A stretch of DNA of 64,000 bases from Caulobacter sp. (GCA_030680355.1 JAUXVF010000028.1:236321-300320), one strand, 5' to 3'. Shown: positions 1 to 7,688, counted from the stretch's first letter. Notes: generated from the letters alone by a model not told the origin. Numbers and translations are program-made.

Positions 1-740
1 AGACGCGCGCTTTCCTTGGCCAGGTCTGCGTCCACCAGGTTGCCGATGCCGGTGTGCAGAACATCGGTCAGCTTCGAGACGAATTTGTTATGCGATTCGA
101 TCTGCCGGGCCTGGGCGCCCAGATCGCCAAGCGACTGGTTGACGTTGGCGATCGAGGTGGTCAGCAGACCCTGGATCGTGGTCGCCAGGGTCACCGTGGT
201 GATCGAGGTCGCAGCGCCCATGGTGATGATCGCCCCGCCCAGCGACATGGTCTTGGCCGAGAGCGTGATAAACGAATTGGCGTCCGCGTTCGCCAGGAAG
301 CGAATGCCCGCGCCAACCGAACCGTTGAGGATATTGGCGCCGTCGAATTCCGCATTGCCGACAATCTGGGAGATCTGCCGCAGGATCGATTTGTAGTCGG
401 CGTCGAGCGCGGTTCGGGAGACCGTGTCCAGCGACGGGTCCATCGCGGCCGTCACCTTCTCCTTCATGGAGATCAGCAGGTCGGAAATGGTCTCGCCGGC
501 CGAAATGGCCACGTCGGCGATGGACTGAGCCCTGTCCAGACTCATCTTGACCGCCCCGAGGGCGCCGATATCGGCCCGTTGCGCCTGGGCGATGCCCCAG
601 ACCGAGGCGTTGTCCTTGGGGCCCTGAACCTTCAGACCGGTGCTGATGCGGTTCTGCGCACTCGCCAGGTCATCGTTGGTCTTGTTCAGGTTCTGCAGCG
701 CGATAAGCGCGGACTGATTGGTATGGACGCTGATCGCCAC
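1..740 (-). CDS. Flagellin 1 (3' end cut by window edge)
   Basis: Filament subunit exported by the flagellar type III system. About 246 codons are visible without a stop; by comparison with its two neighbours roughly 28 C-terminal residues lie off the left edge. It opens with [19 protein letters not shown], the D0 helix of short Caulobacter flagellins, and keeps the C-terminal [14 protein letters not shown] segment. The start is GTG at 740, preceded by TAGGAGA. It is the most divergent of the three flagellins (for example GLKVQGPKDNASVWGIAQ where the others have [12 protein letters not shown]). No sigma-54 promoter was found upstream, unlike flagellins 2 and 3. It could be a specialised paralogue like C. 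crescentus FljJ; that is inference. Confidence 0.93.
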   Translation of the reverse strand, partial: MAISVHTNQSALIALQNLNKTNDDLASAQNRISTGLKVQGPKDNASVWGIAQAQRADIGALGAVKMSLDRAQSIADVAISAGETISDLLISMKEKVTAAMDPSLDTVSRTALDADYKSILRQISQIVGNAEFDGANILNGSVGAGIRFLANADANSFITLSAKTMSLGGAIITMGAATSITTVTLATTIQGLLTTSIANVNQSLGDLGAQARQIESHNKFVSKLTDVLHTGIGNLVDADLAKESAR

Positions 741-760
741 GGGATTCTCCTAACAGGCGT

Positions 761-800
761 TTCAACAGATGGCGCGACTCACTTGCGCGCCGTTGTTGAA
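761..800 (-). promoter_or_regulatory. Leader hairpin of flagellin 1
   Basis: Just upstream of the flagellin 1 ribosome binding site, TTCAACA (761-767) pairs with TGTTGAA (794-800), and an inner stem GGCGCG (771-776) pairs with CGCGCC (786-791). The RNA could fold as one long two-step hairpin ending about 20 nt before the GTG start. Translational control is an inference. Confidence 0.5.
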
Positions 801-917
801 CCCTAGCCCTGAGAATCTTGGCTTATGGTTAACAGTCGTAAACCATGAAGGCCGCCGTCGCGGGGCGACGTCGGTGATTGTTTCTGATCCGGCGGTCCAG
901 AACCGCTGCGGCAGGCC

Positions 918-1202
918 TCAGCTGTGTGCGTCGATCACGTCGCCTGGTTCGTAGTTCGGGGAGTCCTTCAGCCGGACCACGTCTTCACGCGGCAACTGCC
1001 TGACGACCTCGCCGGTGCGGCGGTCGAGCGTTTTGTAGATGAAGGTCCCGGAGACCTCTCCCTCCTCGATGATGAGGCGCAGATCGGCGTTTGGCGCCGG
1101 GGCAGCCGGCGCCTTGGATGGGACCTCCCGGGCCGCGACATCCGGAGCCGGATAGACCGCCGGATCCTGGATCGATGAGACTGGTGCGATTGTGGTTTTC
1201 AT
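918..1202 (-). CDS. flaG: FlaG family protein
   Basis: 94-residue FlaG-like protein, a small family encoded with flagellin genes and tied to filament length or assembly in other bacteria. The C-terminal half holds the family pattern: residues around FIYKTLDRRTGEVVRQLPRE, with the typical DxxTGEVVRQ(I/L)P signature. The N-terminal third is low-complexity Ala/Pro. ATG at 1202 follows AAGGAGA closely. It lies between flagellins 2 and 1 on the same strand, as expected of a flagellin-cluster accessory gene. Its exact function in this group is not settled. Confidence 0.85.
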   Translation of the reverse strand: MKTTIAPVSSIQDPAVYPAPDVAAREVPSKAPAAPAPNADLRLIIEEGEVSGTFIYKTLDRRTGEVVRQLPREDVVRLKDSPNYEPGDVIDAHS

Positions 1203-1285
1203 TTCTCCTTGCGCCGACCCGTTCCGATCAACGCCTCTCCTGAAGCGCGAGCACCGAGGACCCTGCGGCCCTCGCCGCCGCGAAC

Positions 1286-1312
1286 GGGGGCGAGCGCGAC
1301 GCGCCCGCCCCC
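1286..1312 (-). terminator. GC-rich hairpin after flagellin 2
   Basis: GGGGGCG (1286-1292) pairs with CGCCCCC (1306-1312), with a further GCGCG/CGCGC stem inside. It lies 11 bases past the flagellin 2 stop. There is no T-run, so it may be a weak terminator or an mRNA-stabilising hairpin. Confidence 0.4.
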
Positions 1313-1322
1313 ACGCATGGCC

Positions 1323-2153
1323 TTAGCGGAACAGACCCAGCAGGGACTGCGTCGAGCTATTGGCGATCGACAGAGCTTGCACACCGAGCTGTTGCTTGGT
1401 CTGCAGGGCCTGGAGTCGAGCGCTTTCCTTGGCCAGATCGGCGTCCACGAGGTTGCCCACGCCAGCGTCCAGAGCGTCTTGCAGCTTGCTCGTGAACGTG
1501 AGGTGCGCGCCCAGCGACTTCGAACCGGTGCCGAGCTTGGCCAGGGCCGCGCCGACGTTGGTGATCGAGGTGCTGACCGTGGTGACCAGCGCGGCCGCGA
1601 TCGTGGCCGTGCTGAGCGAGGCCGTGGCCGCGACAGTCACGTTCGCGCCGCCCAGAGCCAGGGACTGAGCCGCCACAGTGATCTTGGACGAACCGTCCGA
1701 GTTGGCCAGGGCGGTGATGGTCGTGCCCGAGGCCTTGATCATGTTGGCGCCGTTGAAGTCGGCGTTGGTGACGACCTTGGAGATCTGGTCGCGCAGGGAT
1801 TTGAAGTCTTCGTTCAGGGCCGTACGGCTGGCCGTGTCGAGCGAGGTATCCGAGGCAGCCAGAGCCTTTTCCTTCATCTGCAGGAGCAGATCGGAAACGG
1901 ACTCGCCGGCGGCGATGGCGACATCGATGGTGGATTGACCGCGCTGGAGCGAATCCTTGACGGCGTTCAGGGCCTGGGACGTGCCGCGCTGGGTCTGGGC
2001 GATTGACCAGATGGCGCCGTTGTCTTTGGCTGAGGAGACCTTCTTGCCGGTGTTGATACGGCCCTGGACCTGTTCCAGTTCACCGTTCGTGGCATTGAGG
2101 TTCTGCAGGGCGATCAGAGCGCCCTGGTTCGTGTTAACGCTGTTCAGCGCCAT
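1323..2153 (-). CDS. Flagellin 2
   Basis: Complete 276-residue flagellin consisting of the conserved N-terminal (about 1-140) and C-terminal (about 190-276) helical domains with a very short central part, the compact form usual in Caulobacterales. It starts [20 protein letters not shown] and ends [13 protein letters not shown]. It is close in sequence to flagellin 3 and identical in length. ATG at 2153 is preceded by AAAGGGAT. A sigma-54 promoter sits at 2224-2240 and two leader hairpins at 2182-2212. Expected to be a late flagellar gene under FlbD-type activation and FlbT control. Confidence 0.97.
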   Translation of the reverse strand: MALNSVNTNQGALIALQNLNATNGELEQVQGRINTGKKVSSAKDNGAIWSIAQTQRGTSQALNAVKDSLQRGQSTIDVAIAAGESVSDLLLQMKEKALAASDTSLDTASRTALNEDFKSLRDQISKVVTNADFNGANMIKASGTTITALANSDGSSKITVAAQSLALGGANVTVAATASLSTATIAAALVTTVSTSITNVGAALAKLGTGSKSLGAHLTFTSKLQDALDAGVGNLVDADLAKESARLQALQTKQQLGVQALSIANSSTQSLLGLFR

Positions 2154-2181
2154 GACGATTATCCCTTTTCAAGGTGTCCGA

Positions 2182-2212
2182 CGTCATTTTGACGGTCGGG
2201 GGCATTTTGCCC
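2182..2212 (-). promoter_or_regulatory. Tandem A-loop hairpins in flagellin 2 leader
   Basis: On the mRNA strand GGGCAAAATGCCC (2212-2200) and CGTCAAAATGACG (2194-2182) each form a 5-bp stem with an AAA loop, 5 nt apart. The first would start about 2 nt after the transcription start predicted from the sigma-54 promoter. The arrangement matches the flagellin 3 leader and is a candidate FlbT target, since FlbT acts on the 5' UTR of flagellin mRNA in C. crescentus. Confidence 0.55.
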
Positions 2213-2223
2213 GATTGGATTAG

Positions 2224-2240
2224 AAGCAAGCGCCGGGCCA
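2224..2240 (-). promoter_or_regulatory. Sigma-54 promoter of flagellin 2
   Basis: Read on the minus strand: TGGCCCGGCGCTTGCTT. It fits the RpoN consensus TGGCACG-N4-TTGCW with one change in the -24 block and a perfect -12 block. The predicted start is near 2214, giving a leader of about 60 nt. Confidence 0.85.
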
Positions 2241-2314
2241 GTTTGAGCCCTTACCGATCTCGCTGTAATGCATTGTTTTTATTGAATTAATCGTCTGTTA
2301 GGGACGATTTGACT

Positions 2315-2360
2315 CGGCACTTTCTGCCGGGCGATCGGACCAAGAGGCAATTTCTGCCGG
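2315..2360 (-). promoter_or_regulatory. Two enhancer-like palindromes upstream of flagellin 2
   Basis: CGGCACTTTCTGCCGG (2315-2330) and AGGCAATTTCTGCCGG (2345-2360) are near copies of each other, 75-120 bp upstream of the sigma-54 promoter. A related element precedes flagellin 3. Position and shape resemble the ftr sites bound by FlbD in Caulobacter. Sequence similarity is seen; FlbD binding is inferred. Confidence 0.5.
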
Positions 2361-2373
2361 CCCCGGGGGAAAA

Positions 2374-2404
2374 GGCTGCCGGGCGGGGAGGCTCCCCGCC
2401 CGGC
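2374..2404 (-). terminator. Rho-independent terminator of flagellin 3
   Basis: A 13-bp GC-rich stem (2378-2390 with 2392-2404) is followed on the minus strand by AGCCTTTT. It starts 9 bases after the flagellin 3 stop codon. Confidence 0.8.
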
Positions 2405-2412
2405 TTCGCGAC

Positions 2413-3243
2413 CTATCGGAAGAGAGAGAGCAACGACTGGGACGACGTGTTCGCAATCGACAGAGCCTGAACCCCCAGCTGCTGCTTCGTCTGCAGAGCC
2501 TGAAGTTTGGCGCTCTCCTTGGCGAGATCCGCGTCGACCAGATTGCCCACACCCGCATCCAGGCTGTCCTGCAGTTTCCCGACAAAAGTAATATGGCTCT
2601 CATACGCCTTGGACTTGGTGCCCAGGCGAGCGAGCGCAGAACTTGAGTTGGTGATGGAGGTGTTGACCGTGGCGATCATCGCCGTGGCCAGGGTGGCCGT
2701 GCCGATTGATCCCGCGGCCGCCACCGTCACGATCGAGCCGCCCAGCGCCATGACTTCGGCGTTGACGGTGATCTTCGACGTTCCGTCCGCATTGGCGAGG
2801 GCCGCAATTGCCGTGGCGCCGGTCTTCAGGAGATTGGTCCCGTTGAAGTCGGCGTTGGAGACAACCTTGGCGATCTGATCACGCAAGGCCTTGAAGTCCT
2901 CGTTCAGTGCGGTGCGGCTGTTGGCGTCGAGGGTAGCATCCGACGCCGCCAGGGCTTTTTCCTTCATCTGCAGAAGCAGGTCCGAGACCGACTCGCCGGC
3001 CGCGATCGCCACGTCGATGGTGGAGCGACCGCGATCAAGCGAATCCTTCACGGCGTTCAGGGACTGCGACGAGGCACGCTGGCTCTGAGCGATTGCCCAG
3101 ATAGCCCCGTTGTCCTTCGCCGAAGAGACCTTCTTGCCGGTGTTGATGCGTGATTGCGTCTCAGACAGTTCCATATTGGTCGCGTTGAGGTTTTGGAGCG
3201 CGATCATCGCGCCCACGTTGGTATTCACCGAATTGCTGATCAT
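2413..3243 (-). CDS. Flagellin 3
   Basis: Complete 276-residue flagellin very similar to flagellin 2 along both conserved helical domains, ending [13 protein letters not shown]. The reading frame extends five codons further upstream, but the start at 3243 (ATG ATC AGC) is chosen because AAGGA lies 8 nt before it and because it gives exactly the same length as flagellin 2. It has its own sigma-54 promoter (3315-3331), tandem leader hairpins (3275-3306), an upstream enhancer-like palindrome (3422-3438) and a strong terminator. Likely a major filament subunit. Confidence 0.97.
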   Translation of the reverse strand: MISNSVNTNVGAMIALQNLNATNMELSETQSRINTGKKVSSAKDNGAIWAIAQSQRASSQSLNAVKDSLDRGRSTIDVAIAAGESVSDLLLQMKEKALAASDATLDANSRTALNEDFKALRDQIAKVVSNADFNGTNLLKTGATAIAALANADGTSKITVNAEVMALGGSIVTVAAAGSIGTATLATAMIATVNTSITNSSSALARLGTKSKAYESHITFVGKLQDSLDAGVGNLVDADLAKESAKLQALQTKQQLGVQALSIANTSSQSLLSLFR

Positions 3244-3274
3244 CGGCGGTCCTTCCATTCTGGTCGGGGGGTCT

Positions 3275-3306
3275 CGGCCTTTTGGCCGGCGGGCGTTCTT
3301 GCCCGC
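3275..3306 (-). promoter_or_regulatory. Tandem A-loop hairpins in flagellin 3 leader
   Basis: On the mRNA strand GCGGGC-AAGAAC-GCCCGC (3306-3289) directly abuts CGGCC-AAAA-GGCCG (3288-3275). The first begins at the transcription start predicted from the sigma-54 promoter (about 3305). Same design as in the flagellin 2 leader although the stems differ in sequence, which argues for conserved RNA structure. Confidence 0.55.
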
Positions 3307-3314
3307 TGACGCCT

Positions 3315-3331
3315 TCGCAAGGCGTGGGCCA
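3315..3331 (-). promoter_or_regulatory. Sigma-54 promoter of flagellin 3
   Basis: Minus strand TGGCCCACGCCTTGCGA has the GG/GC spacing and TGGC...TTGC blocks of an RpoN promoter. The predicted start is about 3305, leaving a leader of about 62 nt. Confidence 0.83.
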
Positions 3332-3421
3332 GCCGAACCGGGTTCGCCGGGCTGGAAGGCCTTTGAATTTATGATGTTTCTAGCTGACGCCCTGACCAGG
3401 CATCCCGGCGCGAATGACCGA

Positions 3422-3438
3422 CCGGAAACTTTTGCCGG
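3422..3438 (-). promoter_or_regulatory. Enhancer-like palindrome upstream of flagellin 3
   Basis: CCGGAAACTTTTGCCGG, about 100 bp upstream of the sigma-54 promoter, shares the GCCGG end and the A/T centre with the two elements at 2315-2360. Candidate FlbD (ftr) site. Confidence 0.45.
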
Positions 3439-3468
3439 ACCAAACCGGCTGGGCAGGCGACGCGACCG

Positions 3469-3831
3469 TCAGGCGGCTTCGGAGCGGCCCGACAGCCCCT
3501 GCATCATGATGCGATTGATATCGATGAGAGGATCGATGTCCTCTTCACGACGAATAACCGCGCTGGTGTGGCGGCCAACCCAGAGGCTCAGCGAGATGAT
3601 CTGGGCCCGCAGAGCGTCGGGGAGGACGTTAAGGGGATCAGCGCAATCGCTGGCCAGCGTCGACCAGAGACGACGGTTCCAGTCGAGGGCGTCGATGCGC
3701 CCACGAATGTCTTCCGGCGGCACGGCCGACGCCTCAAGCAGGGCCCGCGTCACCTGGCCGAAGAGGCGATACTCCGCGTCACGCGGATTTTCCGACCTAG
3801 CCGCGGTCTGCTGATACGCCTGAAGCGACAT
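3469..3831 (-). CDS. flaF: FlaF flagellin regulator
   Basis: 120-residue FlaF family protein. In Caulobacter FlaF is needed for flagellin production and secretion and works against FlbT. Diagnostic features are the start [31 protein letters not shown] and the later block around [15 protein letters not shown]. The ATG at 3831 lies inside the end of flbT (35-bp overlap), so the two are translationally coupled. No separate promoter was seen; it probably shares the flbT transcript. Confidence 0.93.
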   Translation of the reverse strand: MSLQAYQQTAARSENPRDAEYRLFGQVTRALLEASAVPPEDIRGRIDALDWNRRLWSTLASDCADPLNVLPDALRAQIISLSLWVGRHTSAVIRREEDIDPLIDINRIMMQGLSGRSEAA

Positions 3832-4216
3832 CGCTCAACCTTTCGTCTTCGTACTCAATCAGCTTCCGGCTGAGCATCAGGGCCTTGTAGTACTCGCGGG
3901 CCATGGCGTGTTTCGAGATCGCCACGCAGTCAGCGAGAATATCGGGATTTCGGATCACGCTCATGAACTCCGAAAGACGCCGCACGAACTCGTCATGGTA
4001 CCGAAGCGCGTTGGGCTCATCGAGGTACATCATCATCACGGGGAAGTAGATGTGACGCGCGGGCGTCGTCGCCTCCTCCTCCTGCATGATGTCCTTTTCG
4101 CGCAGGACTGAGGCTTTGTTCTGCAGGATCAAGACGCCGCGGCGATCACCGTTCTGGACCACGGCGCCGTTGAGAACAAAGCGCTCACTCGGCTTCAGCG
4201 AGAGTTTCAACGGCAC
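3797..4216 (-). CDS. flbT: FlbT flagellin translational repressor
   Basis: 139-residue FlbT family protein, the post-transcriptional regulator that binds flagellin mRNA leaders and couples flagellin synthesis to hook completion in Caulobacter. The family core begins [20 protein letters not shown] and continues with [15 protein letters not shown]. The frame stays open to 4276, but GTG at 4216 is preferred: it has GGAGG nine bases upstream and matches where family members begin. It overlaps flaF and is transcribed away from flmG; the shared upstream region holds a CtrA-type box. Confidence 0.94.
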   Translation of the reverse strand: MPLKLSLKPSERFVLNGAVVQNGDRRGVLILQNKASVLREKDIMQEEEATTPARHIYFPVMMMYLDEPNALRYHDEFVRRLSEFMSVIRNPDILADCVAISKHAMAREYYKALMLSRKLIEYEDERLSDVASGVSADRG

Positions 4217-4349
4217 GACGAGTAACCTCCGGGCAGACGTGCGGCGCGGACACCATCGTCTCGCTTTAGAATCCACCCGCCCTGCTGAAGGAAGGCTAAA
4301 GTTGCATGGTTAACGAGCCCTTGCGCATTTGGGGTCGAAACGCCGCTAT

Positions 4350-4364
4350 TTAAGGCCGGGTTAA
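4350..4364 (+). promoter_or_regulatory. CtrA-type box upstream of flmG
   Basis: TTAAGGCCGGGTTAA is a perfect TTAA-N7-TTAA CtrA motif, located 56 bp before the flmG ATG and 134 bp before the flbT start. A second, imperfect half-type match (TTAACGAGCCCTTGC) begins at 4311. Confidence 0.65.
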
Positions 4365-4419
4365 GCATAATCGGGTGATCGGTAGGGCTGATCCCCGCCT
4401 GTTTGGAGTTTCGTTCGCC

Positions 4420-6237
4420 ATGTCGCCGCTGCCGCCTGTCGCGAAATCCGCCACCTCGGCCGCCGCACTGGGCTTCCCGGACGCCGCAGCGATCCCGGCC
4501 CGCGCCAGGATGGCGGGCGAGGCCAGCGGAGAGGCCGGCTCCAGAGACGCCCTGAACCGCCTTGACGCGGCGCTGGGAGAATTGACCGTGCTTCGCGTTC
4601 AACCCCTGCTCCACAAGGCGGTGGCCGCCCTGCAGGCCGATGACTTCCAGGCCGGTGGCGACCTCGCCATCAAGGCCCTGGAGATGGACGAGAAGAACGG
4701 CTTCGGCTGGTATCTTCTGGCCATCGCCCGCGAACGGGCCGGGGACTTCGCCTCGTCGGTGCGGTGCTATGAATCCGCCCTGACCCTGCTGCCCGACCAT
4801 GCCGAGATCGCCAACGACATGGGCCGCCTCGCCTACCGCATGGGCATGACGGAAACGGCCGAAAAGCTCTTCGCTCACTTTGTCGCCAGCCATCCGACCT
4901 CGCATGAAGGGGCCAACAATCTTGCCTGCGCCATCCGCGATCAGGGCCGGTTCGCCGAGGCTGTCGACATTTTGCGTCCCGCCATCGCCGCCAACCCTGA
5001 GAACGCGCTGCTCTGGAACACCCTGGGCACCGTCGTCGGCGAGGAAGGCGACCCGCAGACCTCGGTGACCTTCTTTGACGAGGCCCTCCGATACGACGCC
5101 GCCTTCGCCAAGGCCCGGTACAATCGCGGCAACGCCCGGCTGGTGCTCGGCGACCTCGACGGCGCGCTCGAGGACTGCGAGACGGCCATGACGGCAAAGA
5201 TGGGTGAAGACGAGCGGCTGATGATGCTGCTGGCCCGATCGACGATCCGTCTTGCCCGCGGTGAGGTTGGCGAGGGATGGGACGACTACGAGGCCCGCCT
5301 GGACCCGAAATTCGCCGACGTCACCCATTTCATGATCGAGGCGCCCCGCTGGACGCCTGACAGCGACATCGCCGGCAAGACCCTGCTGCTGATGGGCGAA
5401 CAGGGGCTTGGCGATGAGGCCATGTTCGCCAACGTCGTTCCCGACCTGCTGGAGGCGCTCGGCCCCGACGGCAAACTGCTGCTGGCTGTCGAGCCCCGGC
5501 TGGTGACGCTGTTCCAACGCGCGTTTCCGTCCGCCGTCGTCGGAGCGCACAGCACCTGGAAGGTCGACGCCCACACCGTGCGCGGCGCGCCTTTCGCCGG
5601 CGATCACAGCCGGCTGGACTTCTGGACGCCGATCGCCTCGGTTCTCAGGCGGTTCCGGCGCTCGGCCGAAGCCTTTCCGAGCCGGCCCGGTTTCCTGACC
5701 CCTGATCCTGACCGCGTGGCCCACTGGCGCAAGCTTCTGCCGGCCGGTCCCAGGGTGGGGTTGCTGTGGAAGAGCCTGATCAACAACGGCGCGCGCCATC
5801 GCTTCTTCTCGCCCTTCGCCCAGTGGGAGCCGGTGTTGGCGGTGCCTGGGGTGACCTTCGTCAATCTGCAGTATGGCGACTGCGCCGCCGAGCTCGACCT
5901 TGTCCGACGCGACCTGGGCGTCGACGTCTGGTCCCCGCCGGGCATCGACCTGAAGCAGGACCTCGATGATGTCGCCGCCCTGGCCTGCGCCATGGATCTG
6001 GTGTTGGGCCCGGCCAACGCGACCAGCAGCATCGCCGCCGCCTGTGGCGCGCCGGTCTGGTTGCTGTCCACTCCCGGGGCCTGGACGCGGCTGGGGACCG
6101 ATCGGATGCCCTGGTATCCCCAGGCGCGGGTCTTTGTGCCACCGGGACTTGGCCAGTGGGCGCCGGCGATGCAGGCCATGGCCGAGGCGCTGGCGGCGGC
6201 CTTCCCGGCAGGAACCAAAACCGACCCGGTGAATTGA
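4420..6237 (+). CDS. flmG: TPR-glycosyltransferase for flagellin (FlmG/FlbA-like)
   Basis: 605-residue two-part protein. The N-terminal half (about 40-290) is tetratricopeptide repeats such as ALLWNTLGTVVGEEGDP and AKARYNRGNARLVLGD. The C-terminal half resembles a GT-B glycosyltransferase-like domain, with LLLMGEQGLGDEAMFANVVP and VLGPANATSSIAAACGAPVW. This architecture and the position next to flbT match C. crescentus FlmG (formerly FlbA), which binds flagellins through its TPRs and glycosylates them with pseudaminic acid. ATG 4420 has GGAG upstream; an in-frame GTG at 4375 is possible but less likely. The sugar donor here is not known, and no pseudaminate genes lie in the window. Confidence 0.85.
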   Translation: MSPLPPVAKSATSAAALGFPDAAAIPARARMAGEASGEAGSRDALNRLDAALGELTVLRVQPLLHKAVAALQADDFQAGGDLAIKALEMDEKNGFGWYLLAIARERAGDFASSVRCYESALTLLPDHAEIANDMGRLAYRMGMTETAEKLFAHFVASHPTSHEGANNLACAIRDQGRFAEAVDILRPAIAANPENALLWNTLGTVVGEEGDPQTSVTFFDEALRYDAAFAKARYNRGNARLVLGDLDGALEDCETAMTAKMGEDERLMMLLARSTIRLARGEVGEGWDDYEARLDPKFADVTHFMIEAPRWTPDSDIAGKTLLLMGEQGLGDEAMFANVVPDLLEALGPDGKLLLAVEPRLVTLFQRAFPSAVVGAHSTWKVDAHTVRGAPFAGDHSRLDFWTPIASVLRRFRRSAEAFPSRPGFLTPDPDRVAHWRKLLPAGPRVGLLWKSLINNGARHRFFSPFAQWEPVLAVPGVTFVNLQYGDCAAELDLVRRDLGVDVWSPPGIDLKQDLDDVAALACAMDLVLGPANATSSIAAACGAPVWLLSTPGAWTRLGTDRMPWYPQARVFVPPGLGQWAPAMQAMAEALAAAFPAGTKTDPVN

Positions 6238-6284
6238 TTCCGTACACACCGGGCCGGTTTGGCTCGCTACATCCGGAGTTCGCC

Positions 6285-6452
6285 ATGACCACTCAATCCG
6301 TCAACACGTCGCGCGACAGCCACAAGCCGGTCGATCCCGCCGACAAGATCAAGGACGGCGCCGACAAACAGGTCGAAAAGAAGCTTGAGGAGGGTCTGAA
6401 AGAGACCTTCCCGGCCAGCGACCCGGTGTCGATCAATCCCGGCGCGGATTGA
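6285..6452 (+). CDS. Small FPASDP-motif protein A
   Basis: 55-residue highly charged, hydrophilic protein with the short C-terminal block LKETFPASDPVSINPG. The (E/T)(S/T)FPASDPxS motif is widespread in very small proteins of proteobacteria with no known function. ATG 6285 has GGAG 7 nt upstream. It is followed after 45 bp by a second protein with the same motif. No membrane segment or signal peptide. Confidence 0.8.
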   Translation: MTTQSVNTSRDSHKPVDPADKIKDGADKQVEKKLEEGLKETFPASDPVSINPGAD

Positions 6453-6497
6453 TCATCCAGGGCTGCCTCCCTACTTCAGTGAGAGAGGGAGGCAGCC

Positions 6498-6653
6498 ATG
6501 CCCGCCAAATCGCCCGATACGACAACGCCTTCGTCGCCGAGCCGCGCGCACGAAGAAGAAGTCCTCGACGAGGCCCTGGAAGAGAGCTTTCCGGCCAGCG
6601 ATCCCCCTTCGATAACCCGCCCCCATCCGCCCAGTCCGTCGAAACCGGCTTGA
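6498..6653 (+). CDS. Small FPASDP-motif protein B
   Basis: 51-residue protein beginning MPAKSPDTTTPSS and containing EALEESFPASDPPSITRP, the same motif as the preceding gene. ATG 6498 is preceded by GGGAGG at ideal distance, and the codon use is normal for the region, so it is a real gene despite its size. The N-terminal parts of the two proteins do not resemble each other; only the acidic run and the FPASDP block are shared. Function unknown. Confidence 0.8.
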   Translation: MPAKSPDTTTPSSPSRAHEEEVLDEALEESFPASDPPSITRPHPPSPSKPA

Positions 6654-6730
6654 ATGTCGCGCGTCGGGCTTTAGGCTGCCCCTGAATTGAACGTTTGTTC
6701 GAATGCGCGTCACAGCGCCCAGGGGATTAC

Positions 6731-7603
6731 ATGAGCTCGCGTTTTGAAGGCACGACCGACTACGTCGCCACTGAAGATCTCAAGGTTGCGGTCAACGCCG
6801 CCATCGCGCTGGAACGGCCGCTGCTGATCAAGGGCGAACCGGGCACCGGCAAGACGGTGCTGGCCTACGAGATCGCCAAGTCCCTCGGCGCGCCGTTGAT
6901 CACCTGGCACATCAAATCGACGACCAAGGCCAGCCAGGGCCTCTATGAATATGACGCCGTCACCCGTCTGCGCGACAGCCAACTGGGCGAGGAGCGGGTC
7001 AAGGACGTCCGCAACTACATCAAGAAGGGCAAGCTCTGGGAGGCCTTCGAGGCCCCGGCCCGGCCCGTTCTCCTGATCGACGAGATCGACAAGGCCGACA
7101 TCGAATTCCCCAACGACCTCCTGCAGGAGCTCGATCGGATGGAATTCTATGTCTACGAGACCGACGAGACGATCTCGGCCAAGGTCCGCCCGATCATCAT
7201 CATCACCTCCAACAACGAGAAGGAACTGCCGGACGCCTTCCTGCGCCGCTGCTTCTTCCACTACATCCGCTTCCCCGAACCGGAGGTGATGCAGTCGATC
7301 GTCGACGTCCACTTCCCCGGCATCAAGGCCAAGCTGGTCGCCGAGGCGATGCGCATCTTCTACGACATGCGCAAGGTGCCCGGCCTGAAGAAGAAGCCGT
7401 CCACGTCCGAGCTTCTCGACTGGCTCAAGCTGCTGATGATCGAGGACATCGACGAGGCGACCCTGCGCGAAAAGGATCCGACCAAACTGATCCCGCCGCT
7501 GCACGGCGCGCTGCTCAAGAACGAGCAGGACGTCCACCTGTTCGAGCGCCTGGCCTTCCTGGCGCGGCGCGAAGGCGCGGGCGGCGGCCGCCCCGGCCAG
7601 TAG
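6731..7603 (+). CDS. MoxR-type AAA+ ATPase
   Basis: 290-residue ATPase of the MoxR/CoxD-like branch. Walker A GEPGTGKT at 35-42, Walker B VLLIDEID at 113-120, sensor 1 IIITSNN around 156-162 and the arginine pair of LRRC at 172-173 are all present, so it should hydrolyse ATP. ATG 6731 follows AGGGG. Members of this family usually act with a von Willebrand factor A protein encoded just downstream to insert cofactors or mature complexes; here the next gene is a lipoprotein instead. Client unknown. Confidence 0.9.
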   Translation: MSSRFEGTTDYVATEDLKVAVNAAIALERPLLIKGEPGTGKTVLAYEIAKSLGAPLITWHIKSTTKASQGLYEYDAVTRLRDSQLGEERVKDVRNYIKKGKLWEAFEAPARPVLLIDEIDKADIEFPNDLLQELDRMEFYVYETDETISAKVRPIIIITSNNEKELPDAFLRRCFFHYIRFPEPEVMQSIVDVHFPGIKAKLVAEAMRIFYDMRKVPGLKKKPSTSELLDWLKLLMIEDIDEATLREKDPTKLIPPLHGALLKNEQDVHLFERLAFLARREGAGGGRPGQ

Positions 7604-7688
7604 GCCGGCCGGAAGCCTTACCGCGATTTCACTGGACCCCTCCCCGGCGGGCAAGCACCTTCCCGTCGAGACTTGGAGGGACCATTCG

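Noticed and set aside
801..917. Promoter for flagellin 1
   Set aside because: A GCTAGGG -10-like sequence is present but has no well-placed -35 element, and no RpoN site is visible.
2287..2301. Possible CtrA box TTAATCGTCTGTTAG
   Set aside because: Second half site has a mismatch (TTAG), and late flagellins are normally FlbD-controlled, so it was left out of the features.
4311..4325. Second CtrA-like site TTAACGAGCCCTTGC before flmG
   Set aside because: Only one half site is good; it is mentioned with the perfect box but not called.
4207..6249. A ~680-codon open frame antisense to flmG
   Set aside because: Composition-driven shadow of the TPR-glycosyltransferase gene, with no ribosome site or known motif.
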